Source: Reyranella sp. (lineage in GTDB: Bacteria; Pseudomonadota; Alphaproteobacteria; Reyranellales; Reyranellaceae). From it: 5,873 bases of DNA. Shown in pieces: positions 1-5,530 of the stretch. The stretch covers positions 1-5,873 of the forward strand of contig JADHLS010000382.1 of the NCBI GenBank assembly GCA_016780605.1, in the 5' to 3' direction. Under the pieces are notes generated by a model. That model searched no databases. It had not been told where the DNA came from and saw only the letters and a program-made list of their open reading frames with translations. Numbering within the stretch: position 1 is the stretch's first letter; each line of letters starts with the position of its first letter. The position numbers and the translations under genes were made by a program.

Positions 1-39
1 CAGCGGCACACCCCAGATGCCGAGACTTGCCCCGTCCAT
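1..39 (-). CDS. second BMP-type ABC transporter permease, N-terminal fragment (13 codons, cut by window edge)
   Basis: Only the first 13 residues are inside the window: MDGASLGIWGVPL. The ATG (39-37) overlaps the TGA of the preceding permease by one base (TGATG), a classic translationally coupled junction. A GGGAGA Shine-Dalgarno (52-47) sits 7 nt upstream, inside the end of the preceding gene. In BMP-family importers (COG1744 binding protein with COG4603 and COG1079 permeases) the COG4603-type permease is normally followed by a COG1079-type permease, whose N-terminus often contains a 'W-G-V-P-L' type stretch before its first membrane segment. Identity is therefore inferred from position, coupling and these few residues. 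The fragment is too short to prove the family, and the gene continues to the left. Confidence 0.72.
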   Translation of the reverse strand, partial: MDGASLGIWGVPL

Positions 40-1088
40 CAGCCGGTCTCCCGCCACTTCCACAGCCGCGACCAATCGCGGCCATAGAGGGTCTCGCTGG
101 CCAGGATGGCGACGAACAGAATGCCCTGCAGCACCACGACCGCGGCGTCGGGCAGGTCGAGCCGGCGCTGCAGCAGGCCGCCCGAGGCGCCGATCCCGCC
201 GAGCAGGATGGCCACGGGCACGATCGCCAGCGGATTGTGGCGCGCCAGGAACGACACCAGGATGCCGGTGAAGCCGTAGCCGACAGCGAGCGAGGCGTTG
301 GCGCGGCCATGCACCGCCGCGACCTCGACCATGCCGGCAAGACCCGACGCGGCGCCACCGGCGAAGCAGGCCAGCAGCACGTAGCGGCCGACATCGAGGC
401 CCATCATGCGCGCCGTCTTGGGATTGCCGCCGATCACCTCCATGGCGAAGCCCCAGGTCGTGAAGCGCTGGAACGCCCAGATGAGCAGGCAGGCGACGAT
501 GCCGAACACCAGGCCCCAATGTACGTCGGTGCCGGGAATCGGACCGATCATGTTGGCGTCGCCGACCGGCCAGGTCGACGGCTTGTTGAGGCTCGACGGG
601 TCGCGCAGCGGCCCCTCGACGAAATGGTTCATCAAGGCGATGGCGATATAGGTCAGCAGCAGGCTGGAGATCGTCTCGTTGACACCGCGCCACTGCCGCA
701 GCCAACCGGCGAGCGCGATCCACAACCCGCCTACCGCCATGGCGGCGATCGCCATGGCGAGCTGGGCAATCAACGATGGTGCGCTCGACGTGGCGATGCC
801 CGCCGCGGCCGCCGCCACGCCGCCCACGACCAGGGCGCCCTCATTGCCGATCACCACCAGGCCGAGTCGCGCCGGCAAGGCGGTGCAGAGTGCGGTCAGG
901 ATCAGCGGCGCCGCGCGAGTCAGCGTGTTCTGCCACGAGAACCAGGTGCCGAAGGCGCCCTGGTACATGAGCTCGAAGGCCTCCAGCGGATCGACGCCGG
1001 CATAGACCGCGAGCAGCAGGCCGAACGCGATCGCCGACGCCAGCAGCGCCAGCGCCGGGACCGCGATACGCTCGAGGACTTGCCCCAC
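39..1088 (-). CDS. BMP-family (nucleoside-type) ABC transporter permease, COG4603-like
   Basis: A 349-residue, very hydrophobic inner-membrane protein forming half of the translocation channel of an ABC importer. About eight to ten membrane segments are visible, for example near residues 8-28, 76-98, 107-129, 139-156, 188-206, 233-258 and 312-331. Family landmarks are LVVIGNEGALVVGG (77-90), matching the 'NIG-EGQ' loop of nucleoside-type permeases, the cytoplasmic GGNPKTARMMG coupling stretch (220-230), and GYGFTGILVSFLARHNP (270-286). Length is normal for the family (about 350). The start is GTG at 1088-1086: an in-frame TAA lies immediately upstream (1091-1089), so no longer form is possible, and a GGAG (1102-1099) sits 10 nt away. 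It lies downstream of the binding-protein gene, separated by 165 nt holding a large palindrome, and overlaps the next permease by one base. Nucleosides or purine-related compounds are the usual substrates of characterised members; the substrate here is unknown. Confidence 0.93.
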   Translation of the reverse strand: MGQVLERIAVPALALLASAIAFGLLLAVYAGVDPLEAFELMYQGAFGTWFSWQNTLTRAAPLILTALCTALPARLGLVVIGNEGALVVGGVAAAAAGIATSSAPSLIAQLAMAIAAMAVGGLWIALAGWLRQWRGVNETISSLLLTYIAIALMNHFVEGPLRDPSSLNKPSTWPVGDANMIGPIPGTDVHWGLVFGIVACLLIWAFQRFTTWGFAMEVIGGNPKTARMMGLDVGRYVLLACFAGGAASGLAGMVEVAAVHGRANASLAVGYGFTGILVSFLARHNPLAIVPVAILLGGIGASGGLLQRRLDLPDAAVVVLQGILFVAILASETLYGRDWSRLWKWRETG

Positions 1089-1117
1089 TTAGAACGCGCT
1101 CCACTTGCGCCCGGTCG

Positions 1118-1226
1118 CCTCACCCTGAGGAGCCACGCGCAGCGTGGCGTCTCGAAGGGTGGGATACATCACGGGTCTTGCCCATCCTTCGAGACGCACG
1201 CCTTCGGCGTGCTCCTCAGGATGAGG
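1118..1226. repeat. compound intergenic palindrome with two inner hairpins
   Basis: Two 46-nt inverted arms (1118-1163 and 1181-1226) flank a 17-nt loop. Each arm contains, from outside in, a small palindrome (CCTCA-nnn-TGAGG at 1118-1130 and 1214-1226), an inner 7-bp hairpin with a 3-nt loop (1132-1148 and 1196-1212), and a shared block reading GTCTCGAAGG(G/A)TGGG toward the loop. Outside the inner hairpins the arms differ at only two positions. The inner hairpins differ at nine positions, yet both remain perfectly self-complementary. The element fills most of the gap between the binding-protein and permease genes. It resembles a dispersed repeat commonly seen between genes in alphaproteobacteria (motif 'CCTCATCCTGAGGAGC...GTCTCGAAGGATGG'). 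That recognition is from memory, and copy number cannot be judged from one window. A role as mRNA stabiliser or partial terminator is inference. Confidence 0.88.
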
Positions 1227-1253
1227 TGGTCTGGTTTCATCCACCGGATGTCC

Positions 1254-2366
1254 TTACGACGTCGCGCCGACCACGCCCTCGACGAGGTAGTTCATGCTCT
1301 CGAGCTTGGGCTCAGTCGCGACATAGGACGCGCCCGCCGGGATGACGGTGTTGCCCTTGTTGTCCTTGAGCGGCCCTTTGAAGATCGCGAGGCTCCCGTT
1401 CAGGATCGCGGTCTTCGCGGCATCGGCCTTCTCCTTGCCGGCCGGCGCTGCCGCGGGACCATAGGCCGAGGTGCGGACGTAGCCTTCCTTGAGTCCGCCG
1501 CGCACGAAGTTGCCGGGCGGCTGGCCGGCCTTCATGGCGTTCGCCATGTCGACATAGATGCGCTCCCAGTTCCATTCGGCGCCGGTCAGGTAACCCTTGG
1601 GCGCCAGCTTGGCCTGGTTGCAGTGATAGCCGGAGCTGAAAATGCCCGCGCGCTCGGCGGTCTCGACGACCACCTTGGGCGAATCGACGTGGCAGGTCAC
1701 GACATCGACGCCCTGGGCGATCATGGAGTTGGTCGCCTCGGCTTCCTTGACGGGCAGCGCCCAGTCGCCGGTGAAGATCGCCTGCGTGGTCGCCTTCGGG
1801 TTCACCGACTGGGCGCCCAGCGTAAAGGCGTTGATGTTGCGCAGGACCTGCGGGATCGGCTTGGCGGCGACGAAGCCCAGCTTGCCGCTCTTGCTGGTGG
1901 CGCCGGCGACGATGCCGGCGAGGTACTGCGCCTCGTCGATGTAGCCGAAGTAGCTGCCGGTGTTCATCGGGTGCTTGCCCTCGGTCCACAGGCCGCCGCA
2001 GTGACGGAACTGAATCTTGGGATACCTCGCCGCCATCTTCAGCATGTGCGGGTCGAAGTAGCCGAACGAGGTCGGGAAGACCAAGGTAGCGCCGTCCATG
2101 TTGATCATGCTCTCCATCGATTTCTCGACGGCGACGGTCTCGGGCACCTTCTCTTCCTCGACCACCTTCAGGCCGGGCATCTTCTTCAGGACGGCGGCGG
2201 CCTCGGCATGGGCCTGGTTGTAGCCGTAGTCGTCGCGCGGCCCGACATAGATGAAGCCGAGGACCAGCGGCTTCTGCGCCCAGGCAGTTCCGCTGAGGCC
2301 GAGAGCGGCCGCCCCGGCGGCACCGCCGAGCAGGCCGCGACGGCCGATGGTGAACTTGTCGATCAT
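1254..2366 (-). CDS. BMP-family ABC transporter periplasmic substrate-binding protein, Tat-type signal
   Basis: A 370-residue precursor of the COG1744/PnrA-like (basic membrane protein) binding-protein family, which captures a ligand in the periplasm and delivers it to the permease pair. The start is ATG 2366-2364, because GGAGG (2380-2376) sits 9 nt upstream and the signal peptide follows directly; a longer reading frame from 2408 lacks such support. The N-terminus has adjacent arginines R9-R10 (IGRRGLL), a glycine/alanine-rich hydrophobic stretch and a probable cleavage site after AWA (residue 30), pointing to Tat export. Family-like landmarks are DDYGYNQAH (45-53), MDGATLVFPTSFGY (90-103), YIDEAQYLAGIVAG (142-155), GVDVVTCHVDSP (219-230) and TGAEWNWERIYVDM (261-274). 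Three cysteines (123, 225, 249) are present in the mature part. It is the first gene of the leftward operon, divergent from the gntR-type gene. Nucleoside or purine-like ligands are typical of the family; this ligand is not known. Confidence 0.95.
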   Translation of the reverse strand: MIDKFTIGRRGLLGGAAGAAALGLSGTAWAQKPLVLGFIYVGPRDDYGYNQAHAEAAAVLKKMPGLKVVEEEKVPETVAVEKSMESMINMDGATLVFPTSFGYFDPHMLKMAARYPKIQFRHCGGLWTEGKHPMNTGSYFGYIDEAQYLAGIVAGATSKSGKLGFVAAKPIPQVLRNINAFTLGAQSVNPKATTQAIFTGDWALPVKEAEATNSMIAQGVDVVTCHVDSPKVVVETAERAGIFSSGYHCNQAKLAPKGYLTGAEWNWERIYVDMANAMKAGQPPGNFVRGGLKEGYVRTSAYGPAAAPAGKEKADAAKTAILNGSLAIFKGPLKDNKGNTVIPAGASYVATEPKLESMNYLVEGVVGATS

Positions 2367-2375
2367 GGTGTGTTG

Positions 2376-2380
2376 CCTCC
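2376..2380 (-). promoter_or_regulatory. ribosome-binding site that sets the binding-protein start
   Basis: GGAGG on the minus strand, 9 nt before the ATG at 2366. It decides between this start and the in-frame codon at 2408, which would put 14 extra charged and polar residues in front of the twin-arginine signal. Confidence 0.85.
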
Positions 2381-2424
2381 GCGAATGTACCGGCCCCCCA
2401 GGCGGCACGATGGCGGCAGCAAGC

Positions 2425-2454
2425 GGTATGCCACCCCCTTCTAGGGGTCCTCAA
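2425..2454 (-). promoter_or_regulatory. weak candidate promoter for the leftward transporter operon
   Basis: Read on the minus strand, TTGAGG (2454-2449) is followed after 18 nt by CATACC (2430-2425). This would start transcription about 40 nt ahead of the GGAGG. The -10 match is poor (3 of 6). A better -10-like hexamer, TACAAT, lies further upstream inside the operator cluster (minus strand, 2536-2531) but has no convincing -35. Both are proposals only. Confidence 0.2.
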
Positions 2455-2530
2455 AGGCTTGATTTGGCGGGATTTTGCGCATGTCGCCGCCCTTCCGAGG
2501 TCACCCTGGCGAGGATCAGGCAGTGGCTCG

Positions 2531-2611
2531 ATTGTATGCAATTTCGGCGGATTGCATTCTATTTGTGCATAGAAAGAACAATTTTTGGCGTTGGCACCGA
2601 TCTTGTATGCA
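2531..2611. promoter_or_regulatory. candidate operator cluster for the divergent GntR-type regulator
   Basis: An AT-rich island in otherwise GC-rich DNA carries related elements. Site 1 is ATTGTATGCAAT (2531-2542), with ATTG/CAAT ends in palindromic position. Site 2 is its inverted relative (2551-2562, reads ATAGAATGCAAT on the minus strand, 10 of 12 identical). Together they form ATGCAAT-8 nt-ATTGCAT. A third element has the TATGCA core on the minus strand (2571-2566). A fourth, TTGTATGCA (2603-2611), repeats nine bases of site 1 exactly and ends 9 nt before the regulator's ATG. FCD-type GntR regulators commonly bind short palindromes of the TTGTAT(A/G)CAA kind beside their own genes. Binding by this particular protein is inference. 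A weak rightward promoter (TTGTAT 2532-2537, 17 nt, CATTCT 2555-2560) would be covered by sites 1 and 2. Confidence 0.5.
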
Positions 2612-2620
2612 GAAGAAGCC

Positions 2621-3277
2621 ATGCAGACCGACAATCCGACCCTGGCGGACAAGCTCGCCAGTGCGATCGCCGACGGCATCCTCGACGGCACCCTGCCGCC
2701 TGGCATCCGGCTCGACGAAGTGAGCCTGGCGCATCAGCACGGCGTGTCGCGCACGCCGGTTCGCGAGGCGCTGCGCCAGCTCACGACCAGCGGCCTGATC
2801 GACATGCGCCCGCGCAAGGGCGCAGTGGTCTCCAAGGCTACGCCCGAGCAGGTCGAGAAGCTGTTCGTCGCCATGGCCGAGATGGAGGCGACCTGCGCGC
2901 GGCTCGCGGCCATGAGCATGACGCCGGTCGAGCGGCGGCGGCTGCAGGCGCGCCACGAAGCGATGCTGGCGCTCGCCAAGGCCGGCAACCCCGACGCCTA
3001 TTCCGACGCCAACGTGGCGTTCCACATGTCGATCTATGCTGGCGCGCACAACGAGCCGATCGCCGAGTTCGCCCGCGGCCTGCGCCGCCGCGTGGCGCCC
3101 TTCCGGCGTGCCCAGTTCTGGGTGGAAGGTCGCCTGATGCGCTCCAACCAGGAGCACGACGCCGTCGTGCGCGCGATCCTGTCCGGCGACGCTGCCGGGG
3201 CGCATGCCGCGATGCTGCATCACGTCAGCCTGGTGGAGGACGCCTTCGAGGTCTTTTCGGCCGCCAGCGCCGGCTGA
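2621..3277 (+). CDS. GntR-family transcriptional regulator, FCD (FadR/VanR-like) type
   Basis: A 218-residue DNA-binding regulator. Residues 7-72 form the winged helix-turn-helix: LADKLASAIADGILDG (8-23), PPGIRLDE (26-33), the recognition-helix signature SRTPVREALRQL (43-54), and the wing RPRKGAVV (63-70). Residues about 75-210 are the all-helical FCD ligand domain, with the pattern NVAFH (131-135), EHD (178-180) and HH (200-201). H135, H179 and H201 are at the expected spacing for the metal-binding histidines of FCD domains, and N131 takes the place usually held by Asp or Asn. The start is ATG 2621, with AGAAGA (2611-2616) just upstream. A TTG at 2585 is in frame but would add 12 residues before the domain and run through the candidate operator. 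The gene is divergent from the BMP transporter operon, so local control of that operon plus autoregulation is likely; the effector is unknown. Confidence 0.93.
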   Translation: MQTDNPTLADKLASAIADGILDGTLPPGIRLDEVSLAHQHGVSRTPVREALRQLTTSGLIDMRPRKGAVVSKATPEQVEKLFVAMAEMEATCARLAAMSMTPVERRRLQARHEAMLALAKAGNPDAYSDANVAFHMSIYAGAHNEPIAEFARGLRRRVAPFRRAQFWVEGRLMRSNQEHDAVVRAILSGDAAGAHAAMLHHVSLVEDAFEVFSAASAG

Positions 3278-3286
3278 GTCCGGCGC
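3267..3286 (+). terminator. GC hairpin across the gntR-type stop codon, possible weak terminator
   Basis: GCGCCGG (3267-3273) pairs perfectly with CCGGCGC (3280-3286) around a 6-nt loop that contains most of the TGA stop codon. No T-run follows directly; the nearest is TTTT at 3308-3311. It could slow or partly end transcription, or protect the mRNA 3' end. A true intrinsic terminator is not established. Confidence 0.35.
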
Positions 3287-3309
3287 AAAGCGAGGCCGCT
3301 CCGCGAATT

Positions 3310-3337
3310 TTGTGCGCTTGTTGATTTGTTCTATCGT
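3310..3337 (+). promoter_or_regulatory. candidate promoter for the NUDIX-regB-regA genes
   Basis: TTGTGC (3310-3315) is followed after 16 nt by TATCGT (3332-3337). A start site 6-7 nt downstream would fall on or beside the A of the NUDIX ATG at 3344, which has no visible Shine-Dalgarno. That combination fits a leaderless transcript. The match is modest and the region is short (66 nt between genes). Confidence 0.3.
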
Positions 3338-3343
3338 CAGTCG

Positions 3344-4144
3344 ATGAGCAAAAGAGGCATTCCCGCAGGGGCCGTCGTGCGCGGCACCGACAAAGGCTAC
3401 GACCATTCTCCTTCGACGCCGGTGCTGAAGCCGGGCAGCGAGCGGCCGGTCGAGAAGATCGACCAGAAATATCCCTACCTGCGGCCGCGCGATGCGGCGA
3501 CGCTGATCCTGGTGCGCCAGCGCGGCAAGGTGCCGGAGGTGCTGCTGGGCTGCCGTGACGCCAAGCATGCCTTCATGCCCAACCGCTACGTCTTCCCCGG
3601 CGGCCGCGTCGATCCGGCCGATTCGCGCGTGCCGGTGGCGACGCCGCTCGACCGCTTCGTCGATGAGCGGCTGCGCAAGGCCGCGACCGCGCAGCGCGCA
3701 CGCGCCCTCGCCGTCGCCGCGGTGCGCGAGACCTTCGAGGAGACCGGCCTGATGCTGGCCAAACCGCTCAAGGGTGGCGTGCCTGAGGAGGATTTCGGCG
3801 AGCATTGGCGCGGCTTCCTCGACAAAGGCATGGGCCCGGCGCTCGATTGCCTGGATCTGATCGCCCGCGCCGTGACGCCGCCAGGCCGCCCGCGTCGCTT
3901 CAATGCCCGCTTCTTCATGGCGCGCGCCGAGGACGCCAAAGGCGAGATCCGCCATTCCAGCGAGCTGGGCGACATCCGTTGGGTCAGGCTCGACGAGGCG
4001 CGCGAGCTGCCGCTGCCCACCATCACCGGATTGATCCTGGGCGAGATCGGGCGGCTGGTGAAGGAGCCGCCCAACCGCAAGAAGCAACGCAGGATCCCGC
4101 TGTTCACGACGGTGCATCGCAAGCACCTGATGCTGGAGGAGTAG
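3344..4144 (+). CDS. NUDIX hydrolase with enlarged Nudix box (NUDT19-like)
   Basis: A 266-residue, probably cytoplasmic NUDIX-fold hydrolase, expected to split a nucleoside-diphosphate-X or CoA-type pyrophosphate using divalent metal. Residues 1-46 are a polar extension; the fold begins at RPRDAATLILV (47-57). YVFPGGRVD (82-90) opens the Nudix box and RETFEETG (128-135) closes it, giving the catalytic R-E-x-x-E-E core. The gap between the glycines and this core is about 41 residues rather than the usual 14, so some 27 residues are inserted. Such an insertion is characteristic of the NUDT19 group, whose animal members hydrolyse CoA and acyl-CoA; that substrate is a family-based suggestion only. 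The C-terminal half has RFNARFFMAR (185-194) and ELGDIRWV (206-213). The start is ATG 3344; an in-frame TTG at 3326 adds six residues with no ribosome site. Four nucleotides separate its TAG from regB. Confidence 0.93.
   Translation: MSKRGIPAGAVVRGTDKGYDHSPSTPVLKPGSERPVEKIDQKYPYLRPRDAATLILVRQRGKVPEVLLGCRDAKHAFMPNRYVFPGGRVDPADSRVPVATPLDRFVDERLRKAATAQRARALAVAAVRETFEETGLMLAKPLKGGVPEEDFGEHWRGFLDKGMGPALDCLDLIARAVTPPGRPRRFNARFFMARAEDAKGEIRHSSELGDIRWVRLDEARELPLPTITGLILGEIGRLVKEPPNRKKQRRIPLFTTVHRKHLMLEE
4135..4140 (+). promoter_or_regulatory. regB ribosome-binding site inside the NUDIX gene
   Basis: GGAGGA lies in the last codons of the NUDIX gene, 8 nt before the regB ATG at 4149. With a 4-nt gap between the two reading frames, ribosomes finishing NUDIX could re-initiate on regB, so translational coupling is likely. 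Confidence 0.8.
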
Positions 4145-4148
4145 CGGG

Positions 4149-5507
4149 ATGGCGGGGCGCGCCGACATCGCCTCGTCTGGCGTCACCACGTCGCCCGCCG
4201 GCAGCAGCGTGTCTGCAGGTGCTGCCAGCCCCAGCCTGCCGCCGCGCGGCGGCGTGCGCCTGCGGGCGCTGGTGCTGATCCGCTGGGCCGCGGTCGCCGG
4301 TCAGTTCTTCACCGCCGCGGTCGTGCATTTCGGCCTGGGTTTCACGCTGCCCGTCCTCGCGGTGGGCGGCGCCATCGCGCTGTCGGCGCTGCTCAACCTC
4401 ACGGTCAGTCTCGGCCGCCCAGCATCGGCGCGCATCGACGATCGCGAGGCCACCGTCTTCCTCGCCTTCGACGTCCTGCAGCTCGCCGTGCTGCTCTATC
4501 TCACCGGTGGGCTGATCAATCCGTTCTCGCTGTTGCTGCTGGCGCCGGTCGCCATCGGCGCCACCATCCTGTCGCTCACCAGCAACATTGCGCTCTCGCT
4601 GCTCACCATCATCAGCATCGCGCTGCTGGGCTTGTTCCATCAGCCGCTTCCCTGGCGCGGGCCGCCGCCTTCGCTGCCGGAGATCTATCAGGCCGGTGCC
4701 TGGGCCGGCCTCTCGCTGACGACCCTGCTGATCACGCTCTATGGTTGGCGGCTGGCCGAGGAGCAGCGCCAGATGGCGGATGCGCTTGCCGCCGCACAAG
4801 CGGCGCTCGAACGCGAGCAGCGCATGTCGGCGCTGGGCGCGCTCGCAGCCGCGGCGGCGCATGAGCTCGGCACGCCGCTCTCGACCATCGCCGTCGTGAC
4901 CAAGGAGATGCTACGCGAGGTCGAGGCCGACGATCCCTTGCGCGAAGACGTCGAGCTCCTGTCCTCGGAGTCGGAGCGCTGCCGCACCATCCTGGCGCGG
5001 CTGTCGGTCGATCCGGCGGGCGACGTCTCCGATGCCTACACACTGGTGCCGCTGCCGGCGCTGATCGAGGCCGCCGCCGCGCATTCCAAGCGCGAAGGCA
5101 TCGATATCGCCTTCAAGTCGGGACCCGTCGGCGAAGGGGTGCCGACGACGGCGCCGATCCAGGTGCGCAGTCCGGAGATCATGCAAGGCGTCGGAAACAT
5201 CGTGCAGAACGCCGTGTCGTTCGCCCGCCATGAGGTCGAGATCAGGACGCGCTGGACGGCCGCGTGGTCGGAGGTCGAGGTCTCCGACGACGGGCCGGGC
5301 TTCTCCGAGGCCTTGCTCGACGAGCTCGGCACGCCCTTCATCTCCACGCGCCAGGGCGAGGAGGGCCACATGGGATTGGGCGTTTTCATCGCCAAGACGC
5401 TATTGGAACGAACCGGGGCCACCGTGACTTTCGGTAACCGCCGGGGAACGAGCGGCGGCGCGCTGGTGTCCGTGCGCTGGCCAAATCCCGTCTTCAAGGC
5501 TACATAG
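4149..5507 (+). CDS. regB: RegB/ActS/PrrB-family redox-sensing membrane histidine kinase
   Basis: A 452-residue inner-membrane sensor kinase that phosphorylates RegA according to respiratory redox state. Residues 1-35 are a Ser/Ala/Pro-rich tail. About six membrane helices follow (roughly 41-60, 66-86, 101-119, 127-142, 147-163, 183-199). The ubiquinone-site signature GGLINPF (120-126) is intact. A linker (201-230) leads to the H-box AHELGTPLSTI (237-247) with phospho-acceptor H238. C278 in ERCRTIL (276-282) corresponds to the redox-active cysteine described for Rhodobacter RegB. The catalytic domain has the N-box GNIVQNAVSFA (349-359), the G1 box DDGPGF (380-385) and the G2 box GLGVFIAKTLLERTG (409-423). 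Length agrees with the family (about 440-460). Targets in relatives include respiration, photosynthesis, nitrogen and carbon fixation genes. It is preceded by the NUDIX gene (4-nt gap) and followed 23 nt later by regA. No key residue is missing. Confidence 0.97.
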   Translation: MAGRADIASSGVTTSPAGSSVSAGAASPSLPPRGGVRLRALVLIRWAAVAGQFFTAAVVHFGLGFTLPVLAVGGAIALSALLNLTVSLGRPASARIDDREATVFLAFDVLQLAVLLYLTGGLINPFSLLLLAPVAIGATILSLTSNIALSLLTIISIALLGLFHQPLPWRGPPPSLPEIYQAGAWAGLSLTTLLITLYGWRLAEEQRQMADALAAAQAALEREQRMSALGALAAAAAHELGTPLSTIAVVTKEMLREVEADDPLREDVELLSSESERCRTILARLSVDPAGDVSDAYTLVPLPALIEAAAAHSKREGIDIAFKSGPVGEGVPTTAPIQVRSPEIMQGVGNIVQNAVSFARHEVEIRTRWTAAWSEVEVSDDGPGFSEALLDELGTPFISTRQGEEGHMGLGVFIAKTLLERTGATVTFGNRRGTSGGALVSVRWPNPVFKAT

Positions 5508-5518
5508 CGCCTCATGTC

Positions 5519-5525
5519 GAGGGAG
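5519..5525 (+). promoter_or_regulatory. regA ribosome-binding site
   Basis: GAGGGAG lies 5 nt before the ATG at 5531, in the 23-nt gap after regB. It fixes the regA start and shows independent ribosome entry within the same transcript. Confidence 0.75.
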
Positions 5526-5530
5526 CTGCC

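Noticed and set aside
2367..2408. A longer binding-protein start at 2408.
   Set aside because: The 14 extra residues would precede the twin-arginine signal and have no ribosome site; GGAGG correctly serves the ATG at 2366.
27..2444. An 805-codon open frame on the plus strand antisense to the permease and binding-protein genes.
   Set aside because: Its product is rich in Arg, Gly, Asp, His and Gln with no recognisable domain. It runs straight through the intergenic palindrome and is antisense to two well-supported genes. Long antisense frames are expected in DNA this GC-rich.
2433..2448. A small palindrome ACCCC-6 nt-GGGGT upstream of the binding-protein gene, considered as a terminator or operator.
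   Set aside because: The stem is only 5 bp, there is no T-run on either strand, and it lies within the proposed promoter spacer; no support for a function.
2585..2620. A TTG start for the GntR-type regulator adding 12 residues.
   Set aside because: It lies before the normal start of the winged helix domain, would include the candidate operator at 2603-2611, and has a weaker ribosome site than ATG 2621.
1312..2706. A 464-codon minus-strand frame overlapping the binding-protein gene.
   Set aside because: It is a frame-shifted reading of the binding-protein gene, with an Arg/Pro-rich product lacking domains, and it starts inside the divergent gene.
2516..4189. A 557-codon minus-strand frame opposite the gntR-type and NUDIX genes.
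   Set aside because: It spans two real genes and their spacer, has a low-complexity Arg/His/Gln-rich product, and has no family features; it is an antisense shadow.
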